DNA of 6,692 nucleotides from an uncultured Acidimicrobiia bacterium (GCA_937900165.1 CALCCX010000324.1:1-6692); one strand, 5' to 3'; counted from the first letter of the stretch, positions 1-6,553 are shown. The notes: generated by a model not told the origin, from the sequence alone. A program made the numbers and translations.

Positions 1-33
1 ACACTCTTTCCCTACACGACGCTCTTCCGATCT
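1..33 (+). other. Illumina P5/read-1 adapter (not genomic)
   Basis: The first 33 bases match the standard Illumina TruSeq read-1 adapter exactly, from ACACTCTTTCC to CTCTTCCGATCT. It points into the contig and is the reverse complement of 6554-6586. Genomic sequence begins at base 34. On the minus strand the adapter continues the reading frame of the terminal hydratase gene and gives it a false stop codon at 12-14, so the apparent end 'DRKSVV' is translated adapter. This should be trimmed. Confidence 0.98.
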
Positions 34-476
34 CCTCCCTCACCTCGCAAGAAAATCGTGCTGCGGTTGGTGAAGAGCGTGACCCCGGAGTCGTCGACCG
101 AAACGACCTCGATGTGCACAGTGGCACCCTTGCCCTTATCGAAAACATCTGTAATTGTCGCCCGATTGGTTACTGCCGCAGCGGTTGGGATGCTGGCAGG
201 TACCTCGATCTCCTGCTCACCGTGAAGCAGCATCGCCGGGTTGAACTCGAGCCCATCCACTCCGAACAGGTTGATCATCACCCCGAACGGAGGAACAGTG
301 GCAAAACTCGGCAACACCTTGAGATTCGCCTCGTAGGCGTATTCGAGCTCGTTCGGGTCCACCGGGTCGGCTCCTGCCCCAATCCCGAGGTGGTAGAGGA
401 TGACGTCGTCTTCGGTCCACGACGCCTCGGTTGGTGCGATTTCCGCACCGATCACCCTGTCGAGATCGATGGGCAC
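34..476 (-). CDS. MaoC-family (R)-specific enoyl-CoA hydratase, N-terminal half, truncated by contig edge
   Basis: About 147 genuine residues remain of a protein that is normally near 290 aa in the HtdY/Hsd4B/hydratase-2 group. These enzymes hydrate trans-2-enoyl-CoA (or -ACP) to the (3R)-hydroxyacyl form in the cytosol. The visible part looks like the N-terminal, non-catalytic hotdog domain: the start 'PIDLDRVIGAE', then 'YHLGIGAG' (about 28-35), 'ELEYAYE', 'VLPSFATVPPF' and 'LLHGEQEIEVP' are typical of this group. The catalytic second hotdog, with its Asp/His hydratase motif, lies beyond the contig, so activity cannot be judged. The start is GTG at 476-474, three bases after the SDR stop, with only a tight TGAGGG in front; translational coupling to the SDR is likely. 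The reading frame runs on to a TAG at 12-14, but the last residues (DRKSVV) come from adapter. Assignment to the family is fairly sure; whether the substrate is fatty acyl or steroid side-chain CoA is open. Confidence 0.85.
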
Positions 477-479
477 CCC

Positions 480-1385
480 TCAGTCCGCCAATACTGCGCC
501 AAGCAGCATCATTTCTTCGGTGCTGTTGGCCGGCACCGTGTAAGAGTCGATGTCGCGGATTTCATCGAGATGGTCCCGAACGTCCTCGACGGATGGAGGG
601 GTGCCCTTGCCCGCGAACCAGCCCTGGTTCACTCCAACAAAGATCCGCGCATAGCGGCCTCCGCCAACCGTCCAGATCTCATGTGAGTTCTCGCAATCTC
701 GCGAGGCAAGGTAGACGACCATGGGCGTGACCTGGTTCGGATCGACCAATTCAACCAGGGGACCGAGCAGATCTTCGGTCATTCGTGTCCTGGCAATCGG
801 GGCGATGGCGTTCGCCTTGATGTTGTGCATGGCGCCTTCGACAGCGACCACGTTCATCAGCCCAACCAGACCCATTTTCGCCGCTGCGTAGTTGGCTTGA
901 CCGAAGTTTCCGAAAACACCTGAGCCGGAGGAGGTGAACACAACCCTGCCGTACGCCTTTTCCTTCATCACCGCGAACGCCGGCTGAGTCACATGAAACG
1001 CCCCGTTGAGGTGAACATCGATCACCGAGTGGACCGCGTCCATTTCCATCTTGGCGAAGCTCTTGTCCCGCAGAATCCCGGCGTTGTTGATCAGCACGTC
1101 GACGGTCCCGTAGCTGTCGATGGCGGTCTGGACGATCGCTGCCCCACCCTCGACGGTGGCGACCGAGTCATAGTTGGCAACCGCCTCACCACCTGCTCCG
1201 ACTATTTCGGCGACGGTCTGATCAGCCGCAGAAGAGGCCCCACCGGCGCCGTCAACAGATCCACCAAGGTCATTGACTACGACCTTCGCCCCTCTCCTGG
1301 CCATCTCCAGCGCATAGGTCTTTCCAAGTCCCCCACCCGCTCCGGTGACGATTGTCACCTGGTTGTCGAACACGATGTCAGTCAT
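480..1385 (-). CDS. SDR-family (3R)-hydroxyacyl-CoA dehydrogenase (MFE-2/Hsd4A-like)
   Basis: A 301-aa short-chain dehydrogenase that probably oxidises (3R)-hydroxyacyl-CoA to 3-ketoacyl-CoA with NAD+ in the cytosol. Visible motifs are the Rossmann glycine motif TGAGGGLG (residues 14-21), NDLGG (38-42), NNAG (100-103), and the catalytic Ser153, Tyr166 and Lys170 in 'SSGSGVFGNFGQANYAAAK'. The stretches 'VVVNDLGG', 'AVANYDSV', 'NNAGILRDKSF' and 'GNFGQANYAAAK' closely follow the dehydrogenase domain of peroxisomal multifunctional enzyme 2 (HSD17B4) and actinobacterial Hsd4A. The protein ends where that domain normally meets the hydratase domain, and the hydratase is encoded as a separate gene three bases downstream. 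The ATG start at 1385-1383 is fixed by a GGAGGT ribosome site six bases upstream and by the family N-terminus. Substrate could be fatty acyl-CoA or a sterol side chain; no other catabolic genes are present to decide. The family assignment is strong; the exact substrate is inference. Confidence 0.92.
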   Translation of the reverse strand: MTDIVFDNQVTIVTGAGGGLGKTYALEMARRGAKVVVNDLGGSVDGAGGASSAADQTVAEIVGAGGEAVANYDSVATVEGGAAIVQTAIDSYGTVDVLINNAGILRDKSFAKMEMDAVHSVIDVHLNGAFHVTQPAFAVMKEKAYGRVVFTSSGSGVFGNFGQANYAAAKMGLVGLMNVVAVEGAMHNIKANAIAPIARTRMTEDLLGPLVELVDPNQVTPMVVYLASRDCENSHEIWTVGGGRYARIFVGVNQGWFAGKGTPPSVEDVRDHLDEIRDIDSYTVPANSTEEMMLLGAVLAD

Positions 1386-1391
1386 CGCCGA

Positions 1392-1397
1392 ACCTCC
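1392..1397 (-). promoter_or_regulatory. Ribosome binding site of the SDR gene
   Basis: Read on the minus strand this is GGAGGT, a near-perfect Shine-Dalgarno sequence six bases before the ATG at 1385. It fixes the start of the dehydrogenase. Confidence 0.85.
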
Positions 1398-1416
1398 GTT
1401 CTGAAGTCTGCATATA

Positions 1417-1438
1417 TTTTGGAAAACCTACTCCAAAA
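1417..1438. promoter_or_regulatory. Perfect inverted repeat upstream of the SDR-hydratase pair, candidate operator
   Basis: TTTTGGA (1417-1423) and TCCAAAA (1432-1438) are perfect 7-bp arms around an 8-base centre. The repeat sits in the 99-base gap between the glucosidase stop and the SDR start, in an AT-rich patch unlike its surroundings. On the minus strand a TATATG hexamer (1411-1416) follows directly and could be a -10 element, but the -35 position (TTTTTG, 1434-1439) is poor. No T-tract follows the second arm, so this is not a good terminator. A dimeric repressor such as a TetR-type lipid regulator would fit its position. It does not resemble the KstR, KstR2 or other operators I can recall. 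Confidence 0.4.
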
Positions 1439-1484
1439 AGTATCGCAGGAACTGAAGCGCTGTCGACCGCCGCAGGCAGCAGCC

Positions 1485-3083
1485 TCAGCGTACGATCACG
1501 CCCTCCAGCCCTTGCAGGCGGAGGCTCTCGATGGCTCCGACGCGAGCGGGGTCGGTTCCAAGGAGGATCGTGCCTGATACGTCGAGTTCCACTGGCCCTT
1601 CGCCCATGTTGAGGAACACGGACAACACTTCGTCGTCAAACGTCCGTCGGTAGGCAAACACATGCTCGGGGACGTCTGGGATCGTCTGGTAATCGCCGAG
1701 TTGGAGGGCAGGACTCAATTTGCGGAGGGCCAAGAGGCGCCGATGGAACTCGAGGCGGCTGCCCGCCACACCGAGTTGCGCTGCCACGTTGTGCAGGCGA
1801 TCGGGATCGACGATCGGCAGCCACGGCTCTACGCCCGGTTGGGTGAATCCAGCCTCTGGTGACGCGTCCCACTGCATGGGGGTCCGCTCCCCGTCACGCC
1901 CCAGCTCTGCCACCCGCCGGCCCCATGGATCCTGCTGACGCTCAGGGGGGATGTCGGCCTGGAGCATGCCTATCTCGTCGCCGTAGTAGAGGGTCGGGGT
2001 GCCCCGTAGGGTGAGCAGCATCAGGATCGCAAGGGCCGAGCGGTCCCAGCCCAAGCGCGAAACCAGGCGGTGTTCGTCATGGTTGGAGAGCACGTAGTTC
2101 GGCCAGGCGCCTTCCGGCAACGCCGCCTCCAGCTCCTCGACGTTGTTCCTCGCCCATTCTGCCGTCCACGGGCCGCTGACGAACGCGAAGTTGTATGGCA
2201 TGTGCAACTCGTCGTTGCTGGCCCCGTAGTAGGAAGCCCACTCGTCCCAGTCGAGCAGATGGATCTCACCTACGGAGTACTTGGCCGAGCCGGACCCGGC
2301 TTCGGCCTGGTCGAGCACCGCTCGCACCTCACGAAGCATCGGATGGATGTCGGGGTGACCACGGTCGTAGAGGTGGACCAGCTTGTCGTACTCCCCTAGC
2401 GACCTGGCAAGGGTCTCAGGAGCGTCGAACACGGGGTTGTCGCGCAGTTCAGGGTCCTTCATGGCGAAATGCACCACGTCCATCCGGAACCCGTCGACCC
2501 CCCTGTCGAGCCAGAACCGGAGCGTGTCGAGCATCGCCGCCTTGAGGCCCTCGTTCCTCCAGTTCAGGTCCGGCTGGCTGGCCAAAAAACTGTGGAGATA
2601 ATACTGGCCCGTGAGCTCGTCGTACTGCCAGGCCGGGCCGCCGAAAACTGCGATCCAGTTGTTCGGAGGACCACCATCGGGAGCCGGATCCGCCCACGTG
2701 TACCAATCCCGCTTGGCGTTGTCACGCGACGACCGGGACTCCCCGAACCAAGGATGTTCTGAGGACGAGTGGTTCGGAACCCAGTCGACAATCAGGCGCA
2801 GGCCGCTCTCCCGACACCGAGCCACCAACCGATCGAAGGCGTCGAGGTCACCGAAGATCGGATCGACATCCGTGTAGTCGGAAACGTCGTAGCCAAAATC
2901 AGCCATAGGCGACTTGTTGAACGGCGAGACCCAGATGGCATCGACGCCCAACGTGTCGACCAGATAGTCGATCTTGGCCGTGATCCCATCGAGGTCCCCG
3001 ATGCCATCACCATTCGCATCCATGAAGGACCGCGGATACACCTGATATATGACAGCGGTCTTCCACCAAGCAACGCCCGCCAC
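1485..3083 (-). CDS. GH13 alpha-glucosidase / oligo-1,6-glucosidase-like
   Basis: A 532-aa cytosolic glycoside hydrolase of family 13 that releases glucose from the non-reducing end of short alpha-glucosides. The (beta/alpha)8 barrel carries all conserved regions: 'DWVPNH' (100-105), 'GFRMD' with the nucleophile Asp202, 'VGE' with the acid/base Glu273, and 'NHD' (334-336) with the stabilising Asp336. Also visible are the N-terminal 'VIYQVYPRSF' and 'DANGDGIGDLDGI', 'QPDLNW' (170-175), 'YYGDE' (366-370) and 'TPMQWD' (401-406), all typical of the alpha-glucosidase subfamilies. Val203 right after the nucleophile is the residue linked to alpha-1,6 preference in isomaltases; alpha-1,4 enzymes usually have Thr or Ala there. 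No signal peptide is seen. The frame is open back to 3263, but the extra 60 residues overlap the exporter's 3' end and are low-complexity and Arg/Pro/Ser-rich. The GTG at 3083 with GGAGG six bases upstream gives 'AGVAWWKTAVIYQVYP', the usual family start. It begins 40 bases after the exporter stop, so co-transcription is likely. Substrate linkage is uncertain. Confidence 0.93.
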   Translation of the reverse strand: MAGVAWWKTAVIYQVYPRSFMDANGDGIGDLDGITAKIDYLVDTLGVDAIWVSPFNKSPMADFGYDVSDYTDVDPIFGDLDAFDRLVARCRESGLRLIVDWVPNHSSSEHPWFGESRSSRDNAKRDWYTWADPAPDGGPPNNWIAVFGGPAWQYDELTGQYYLHSFLASQPDLNWRNEGLKAAMLDTLRFWLDRGVDGFRMDVVHFAMKDPELRDNPVFDAPETLARSLGEYDKLVHLYDRGHPDIHPMLREVRAVLDQAEAGSGSAKYSVGEIHLLDWDEWASYYGASNDELHMPYNFAFVSGPWTAEWARNNVEELEAALPEGAWPNYVLSNHDEHRLVSRLGWDRSALAILMLLTLRGTPTLYYGDEIGMLQADIPPERQQDPWGRRVAELGRDGERTPMQWDASPEAGFTQPGVEPWLPIVDPDRLHNVAAQLGVAGSRLEFHRRLLALRKLSPALQLGDYQTIPDVPEHVFAYRRTFDDEVLSVFLNMGEGPVELDVSGTILLGTDPARVGAIESLRLQGLEGVIVR

Positions 3084-3086
3084 TTT

Positions 3087-3095
3087 CCACCTCCC
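3087..3095 (-). promoter_or_regulatory. Ribosome binding site deciding the GTG start of the glucosidase
   Basis: The minus strand reads GGGAGGTGG, with the GGAGG core (3090-3094) six bases before the GTG at 3083-3081. It favours this start over the long upstream extension of the open frame, which would overlap the exporter gene. Confidence 0.8.
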
Positions 3096-3123
3096 GACCC
3101 GACGGCGAGAGCGTAGCCCAGGT

Positions 3124-5364
3124 CTAGACGACCGCCCCTGCGTGGTCGGCCTCTGGTACGAGGCCGTCTTCCATGTCGGGTTCAGGCAGGCCGGACTCGC
3201 CCTCGATGTCGATGGTGGGTAGCAGGCGGTCCAGCCAGGCTGGAATCCACCAGTTGGCGTCACCCATCAGTTTCATCGTGGCGGGAACGAGGACGATTCT
3301 CACGATGGTGGCGTCGACGAAGATTGCCGTCGCCAGGCCAAGACCCATCATTTTGATGATGGGATCATCGCCGAGCACAAACCCGAGGAAGACCGAGATC
3401 ATGATGAGGGCAGCCGAGGTGATCACCTTGGCGGTGCTGGCGATGCCGTGGATGACCGAGGTGTCGTTATCACCGGTGACCAGGTATTCCTCGCGGACCC
3501 GGGAAAGCAGGAACACTTCGTAGTCCATCGACAGCCCGAACAGGAGCGCAAACATGAACATCGGGATAAATGACACGATCGGCACGGTGGATTCAAGGCC
3601 GATGAGGTTCTTGCCCCAGCCCCATTGGAACACTGCGACCAGCACACCGTAGGCGGCACCGATGCTCAGCAGGTTCAGCAACGCAGCCTTGAGAGGTACG
3701 AGAATCGATCTGAAAACGACTGTGAGCAGCAGGAACGACAGCAAGATGACAGCGGCGATAAACAGGGGTAGCCGATCGCTCACCCGATCGCCGATGTCGG
3801 CAAAGCTGGCCGTTGCACCCCCAACGTAGGCGAGGGCAGGACTGCCTTCCAGCACCGGCGGGAGCACTTCGGAGCGGAGCCGTTTGATTGTGTCGAGAGT
3901 CGCATCGTCCTGGGGCGACGTAGTCGGAAACGCGATCAACGTTGCCACGCCTGATTCGAGGTCCACCTCGGGCGGCGCGACGGCGACGATACCCTGGTCG
4001 GCCATGATGGCTCCTGCCAGGGGTTCGACCACGCTCAGGTCCTGGGAAATGTCTACTGCGATGACCAACGGGCCGTTGGTGCCAGGGCCGAATCCTTCGG
4101 CAACGAGGTCATAGGCCTGACGCTCGGTTCGTGTTTCGGGCAGTGTGCCGTCGTCTGGGAAGCCAAGGCGGAGCGCCAGCACCGGCGCAGTCAGCGCCAG
4201 AAGGAAAACGGTCACGCCTATCGCGTAGACCCAGGCATGTTTGGTCACGTGTTGGCCCCAGCGCTGCCAGCCCGCGCCGACAGTTCGGCCATCGTCTACG
4301 TTTTTTCGTCTGAGTCCGAGACGGTTGATCCAGTGCCCGGCCAGACCCAGGAATGCGGGCAGCAGGGTGATGGACGCGATGACCATGATCAAGACAATCA
4401 CGGATGTGGCGATGCCAGCCGCGGCCAGGGCCGGAACTCCGGAAACAGCCAACCCGAGGATCGCGATGACAACCGTGCCGCCTGCGAAGACGACAGCCTG
4501 GCCGGCCGTGGCGACTGCCCGGCCGACTGATTCCTCGATGGTCATCCCCCGTGCCAAGAACTCGCGGTGTCTGGTCACGAGAAACAGGGCGTAGTCGATA
4601 CCCACGCCGAGCCCGACCATGCTGGCCATCTGGGGCGCCCAACTGGGAATATCGACCAGATAGGTGATCAGGGAGAACGAACCAATGCCGAGGGCGAGAC
4701 CAAACAACGCCATCCCGATCGGAAGGCCCATCGCGATCAGCGATCCAAACGCCAAGAGCAACACAATGACCGCGGCGACCAAACCGATCATCTCTCCGAG
4801 ACCGGTCTCGGGTTCCTCAAATGAAAAGAACAGGTCGCCGCTCATCTCGATCTGGAGCGGCGAATCCTGCCTGGCGTCGGCACCGAACTCTTTGAGATTC
4901 TCCAAGTCGACAACGCTCAGCTCATCGATCACCGGATACTGGACGCGGATCAGAGCGATCCGACCGTCGGGCGAAATCGCTCCACTCCTCGCGGCAGCCT
5001 CAGGCCCTCGGGCCAAGGCACCAGCCGGATCGTTCGTGCCCAAGACATTGGGCAGGCCAGTGACTGCCGCCTGAACTTCAACCAACGCCGTCTGCGCTTC
5101 GGCTGAGTCGAAGAAAGTCAGGCTGTCATCGAGCGGCGTCACCACCACTTCGGCGGTCAACCCCGCCCGATCAGACTGGGCTGCCGTCAGTAAATCGACC
5201 GCGTTCTGAGAGTCGAGCCCAGGCACCTCGAACTTGTCTTCGAGTTCCCGACCGAAAGCTCCTGACGCTCCGATCACGATCACCGAAATGAGGAGCCATG
5301 CTCCAATCACCAACCACGGGCGGCGGGCCGCAAACCGGCCCAACCGATACAGAGCATGCGACAT
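3124..5364 (-). CDS. MMPL/RND-superfamily exporter
   Basis: A 746-aa inner-membrane transporter of the MMPL group, which uses the proton gradient to export lipids, lipid-linked compounds or drugs. The layout is the RND duplication: TM1 (about 18-35), an extracytoplasmic porter domain (about 40-188), TM2-6 (about 191-340), a cytoplasmic linker, TM7 (377-397), a second porter domain (about 400-530) and TM8-12 (532-698). Each half carries the Asp-Tyr pair used for proton relay in MmpL3: Asp257-Tyr258 in 'GVGIDYALF' (TM4) and Asp614-Tyr615 in 'LSMDYEVFLLSR' (TM10). 'PDDGTLPETRTERQAYDL' after TM7 and 'WWIPAWLDRLLP' after TM12 are common in actinobacterial members. An acidic tail (about 718-746) ends the protein. 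The ATG at 5364 has GGAGGAGG seven bases upstream. The substrate cannot be read from sequence. Upstream lies a promoter with repeats and a two-component system; downstream is the glucosidase. No MmpS-like partner is visible. Confidence 0.93.
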   Translation of the reverse strand: MSHALYRLGRFAARRPWLVIGAWLLISVIVIGASGAFGRELEDKFEVPGLDSQNAVDLLTAAQSDRAGLTAEVVVTPLDDSLTFFDSAEAQTALVEVQAAVTGLPNVLGTNDPAGALARGPEAAARSGAISPDGRIALIRVQYPVIDELSVVDLENLKEFGADARQDSPLQIEMSGDLFFSFEEPETGLGEMIGLVAAVIVLLLAFGSLIAMGLPIGMALFGLALGIGSFSLITYLVDIPSWAPQMASMVGLGVGIDYALFLVTRHREFLARGMTIEESVGRAVATAGQAVVFAGGTVVIAILGLAVSGVPALAAAGIATSVIVLIMVIASITLLPAFLGLAGHWINRLGLRRKNVDDGRTVGAGWQRWGQHVTKHAWVYAIGVTVFLLALTAPVLALRLGFPDDGTLPETRTERQAYDLVAEGFGPGTNGPLVIAVDISQDLSVVEPLAGAIMADQGIVAVAPPEVDLESGVATLIAFPTTSPQDDATLDTIKRLRSEVLPPVLEGSPALAYVGGATASFADIGDRVSDRLPLFIAAVILLSFLLLTVVFRSILVPLKAALLNLLSIGAAYGVLVAVFQWGWGKNLIGLESTVPIVSFIPMFMFALLFGLSMDYEVFLLSRVREEYLVTGDNDTSVIHGIASTAKVITSAALIMISVFLGFVLGDDPIIKMMGLGLATAIFVDATIVRIVLVPATMKLMGDANWWIPAWLDRLLPTIDIEGESGLPEPDMEDGLVPEADHAGAVV

Positions 5365-5371
5365 CGTTGTT

Positions 5372-5379
5372 CCTCCTCC
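5372..5379 (-). promoter_or_regulatory. Strong ribosome binding site of the exporter
   Basis: The minus strand reads GGAGGAGG seven bases before the ATG at 5364. The match to the anti-Shine-Dalgarno sequence is very strong, which suggests efficient translation once the promoter is open. Confidence 0.85.
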
Positions 5380-5395
5380 GAACGTACACAGTATA

Positions 5396-5439
5396 TATAC
5401 GTTGTAAGTGTATAGCGTAAGTTACATATACGTCGTAAG
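5396..5439. repeat. Three direct repeats in the exporter promoter region, candidate operator array
   Basis: Three head-to-tail copies on the plus strand: TATACGTTGTAAG (5396-5408), TATAGCGTAAG (5411-5421, two bases shorter) and TATACGTCGTAAG (5427-5439). Copies 1 and 3 differ at one base and are spaced 31 bases, about three helical turns. A 10-bp palindrome, GTATATATAC (5391-5400), overlaps copy 1. Read on the minus strand, copy 3 lies between the -35 and -10 elements, copy 2 overlaps the -10, and copy 1 lies in the leader. That placement is typical of a repressor site, though activator binding is not excluded. The AT-rich block stands out from the GC-rich surroundings. The protein that binds is unknown; the adjacent response regulator is one candidate. 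Confidence 0.6.
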
Positions 5440-5447
5440 CTTGTCAA
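5419..5447 (-). promoter_or_regulatory. Sigma-70-type promoter for the exporter gene
   Basis: On the minus strand a perfect -35 TTGACA (5442-5447) is followed after exactly 17 bases by TAACTT (5419-5424), a fair -10. It would give a leader of roughly 45-50 bases before the ATG at 5364. The -35 is convincing; the -10 is moderate, in keeping with a regulated promoter. Direct repeats cover the spacer and -10. It implies that the exporter need not depend on read-through from the two-component genes. Confidence 0.5.
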
Positions 5448-5463
5448 GACGGAAATATGGTGG

Positions 5464-5502
5464 TGACCCGCGACCATGTCCTCCCGCTCGTGAAACGGGT
5501 CA
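5464..5502 (-). terminator. Possible hairpin at the end of the response-regulator gene
   Basis: TGACCCG (5464-5470) and CGGGTCA (5496-5502) are perfect 7-bp complementary arms around a 25-base loop, and the second arm contains the regulator's stop codon. A shorter alternative stem (CCCG 5483-5486 with CGGG 5496-5499) competes with it. No clear U-tract follows, so intrinsic termination would be weak. It may be chance in GC-rich DNA. Confidence 0.2.
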
Positions 5503-6156
5503 ACTCTTGATGCGATCCATTTCGTAGGCCCACATGGCGATCTCAACGCGGTTTCGTGCGCCGAGCTTGGCCATCAGGCTGGCAAGATGGGTCTTGACGG
5601 TGCTGAGACTGATGAAGAGTTCATCCGCGATCTCGGCGTTGGTTCGGCCACGGGCCACGGTGACCAGTACTTCCTCTTCGCGGCTGGTGAGCGGATCGAT
5701 GGGCTGAACCGGTGGCATCGGCATTGGGGTTTCGGAGAAGGCGGCCAGGAGCCGGGCGGTGACGCTTGGGGCGATGAGTGCATCACCGGCGGCGGCAGCG
5801 TGGATCGCCTGGACCAGGAGTTCGGGTCCGGCGTCTTTGAGAAGGAAGCCCCTGGCGCCTGCCTTGAGGGCGCCGTGCACGTACTCGTCGAGGTCGAAGG
5901 TTGTGATCACGACAATCGCCAGCGGGTCTTCGACGTCGGGTCCGGCGAGTTGTCTGGTGGCCTCGACGCCATCCATGTCTGGCATGCGGATGTCGAACAG
6001 GCAAACGTCAGGGCGAAGCTCGCGGGCGAGGGCGACCGCATCACGTCCGTTGGCAGCTTCGCCTACTACCTCGATGCCGGGCTGGGCGTCGAGGATCATC
6101 ATGAGCCCGGTTCGTACGAGCTCCTGATCATCAGCGACGATCACACTGATGGTCAT
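5500..6156 (-). CDS. NarL/LuxR-family two-component response regulator
   Basis: A 218-aa DNA-binding regulator switched on by phosphorylation. The receiver domain (about 3-120) has the acidic pair Asp9-Asp10, the phosphoacceptor Asp55 in 'CLFDIRMPDMDG', the switch Thr in 'VITTFD' (about 85-86) and Lys107 in 'FLLKD'. The C-terminal LuxR-type helix-turn-helix (about 155-200) shows 'LTSREEEVLVTVARGRTNAEIA' and 'LSTVKTHLASLMAKLG', with 'STVKTH' in the recognition helix. A Met/Pro-rich linker (about 141-153) joins them. The frame is open back to 6198, but the ATG at 6156 gives the canonical 'MTISVIVADDQELVR' start and overlaps the kinase stop as ATGA, so that start is chosen. No good ribosome site precedes it, fitting translational coupling to the kinase. 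The cognate kinase is the partial gene just upstream. The target is unknown; the exporter promoter next door is the natural first candidate. Confidence 0.94.
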   Translation of the reverse strand: MTISVIVADDQELVRTGLMMILDAQPGIEVVGEAANGRDAVALARELRPDVCLFDIRMPDMDGVEATRQLAGPDVEDPLAIVVITTFDLDEYVHGALKAGARGFLLKDAGPELLVQAIHAAAAGDALIAPSVTARLLAAFSETPMPMPPVQPIDPLTSREEEVLVTVARGRTNAEIADELFISLSTVKTHLASLMAKLGARNRVEIAMWAYEMDRIKS

Positions 6157-6553
6157 TTGTTCGTGCCAGACCTTGGCAACACCGCATCGACCGTCCAACC
6201 CTTGCCGGGGCTCGGACCCGCCTCGAGCATGCCGCCGAGGAGAGTGGCGCGTTCGGTCATGCCCACCAGGCCGTAACCCGACGCCGAGCCGGCGTCGAAT
6301 GGACCGGCGACGCCGTCGTCACGAACGGTCAGGCGCACGCATTCGTCGTCGCCGGTTACACAGACATCGATGCGGGTGGCGTGGCGGGCATGTAGCAGGG
6401 CGTTCGTGATCGATTCTTGGGCGATGCGGTAGATCGCGGCCTCGACCGATGGCCGGAGGCGATCAAGGTCACCAGACAGTTTCACATCGACACGCGGCTT
6501 GTCCCCCGCGCCATGGGCAAGCCGCTCGATGTCGGCCACACCCCTTTGCGGGG
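6153..6553 (-). CDS. NarL-family sensor histidine kinase, C-terminal fragment cut by contig edge
   Basis: About 132 genuine residues, forming the ATP-binding (HATPase_c) domain of a HisKA_3-type sensor kinase. Seen are the N-box 'YRIAQESITNALLHAR' with its Asn, the G1 region 'VRDDGVAG', and 'GYGLVGMTERATLLGG', the G2/lid motif of the NarL/DesK-type kinases, ending 'GWTVDAVLP'. The dimerisation/phosphoacceptor His domain and the sensor part lie beyond the contig, so the signal cannot be guessed. The stop TGA (6155-6153) overlaps the regulator ATG by four bases, the usual arrangement of a co-translated kinase-regulator pair. The reading frame appears to continue to 6644, but everything before 'PQRGVADIE' is translated adapter, poly-A and noise and must not be annotated as protein. 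Confidence 0.9.

Noticed and set aside
1466..1488. GGC/GCC-rich hairpin just after the glucosidase stop as a terminator
   Set aside because: Only about 4 bp of stem can be paired and no T-tract follows on the minus strand.
993..1577. Plus-strand frame of 194 codons opposite the SDR start and the intergenic gap
   Set aside because: Antisense shadow: no family motif, no convincing ribosome site, and it crosses the supported SDR gene and the candidate operator.
3084..3263. 60-residue N-terminal extension of the glucosidase
   Set aside because: It overlaps the 3' end of the exporter out of frame, has no family resemblance, and a well-placed GGAGG-GTG start exists at 3083.
5307..5477. Small frame starting at an ATG (5477) after GGGAGG, crossing the promoter region and entering the exporter gene out of frame
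   Set aside because: The ribosome site is only two bases from the ATG, it spans the promoter and repeats, and the translation shows no recognisable protein character.
6157..6198. 14-residue extension of the response regulator
   Set aside because: It overlaps the kinase coding region. The ATGA junction at 6156 gives the canonical receiver-domain start.
5587..6276. Long plus-strand frame of 229 codons opposite the two-component genes
   Set aside because: It is the antisense shadow of two well-supported genes in GC-rich DNA, with no recognisable motifs of its own.
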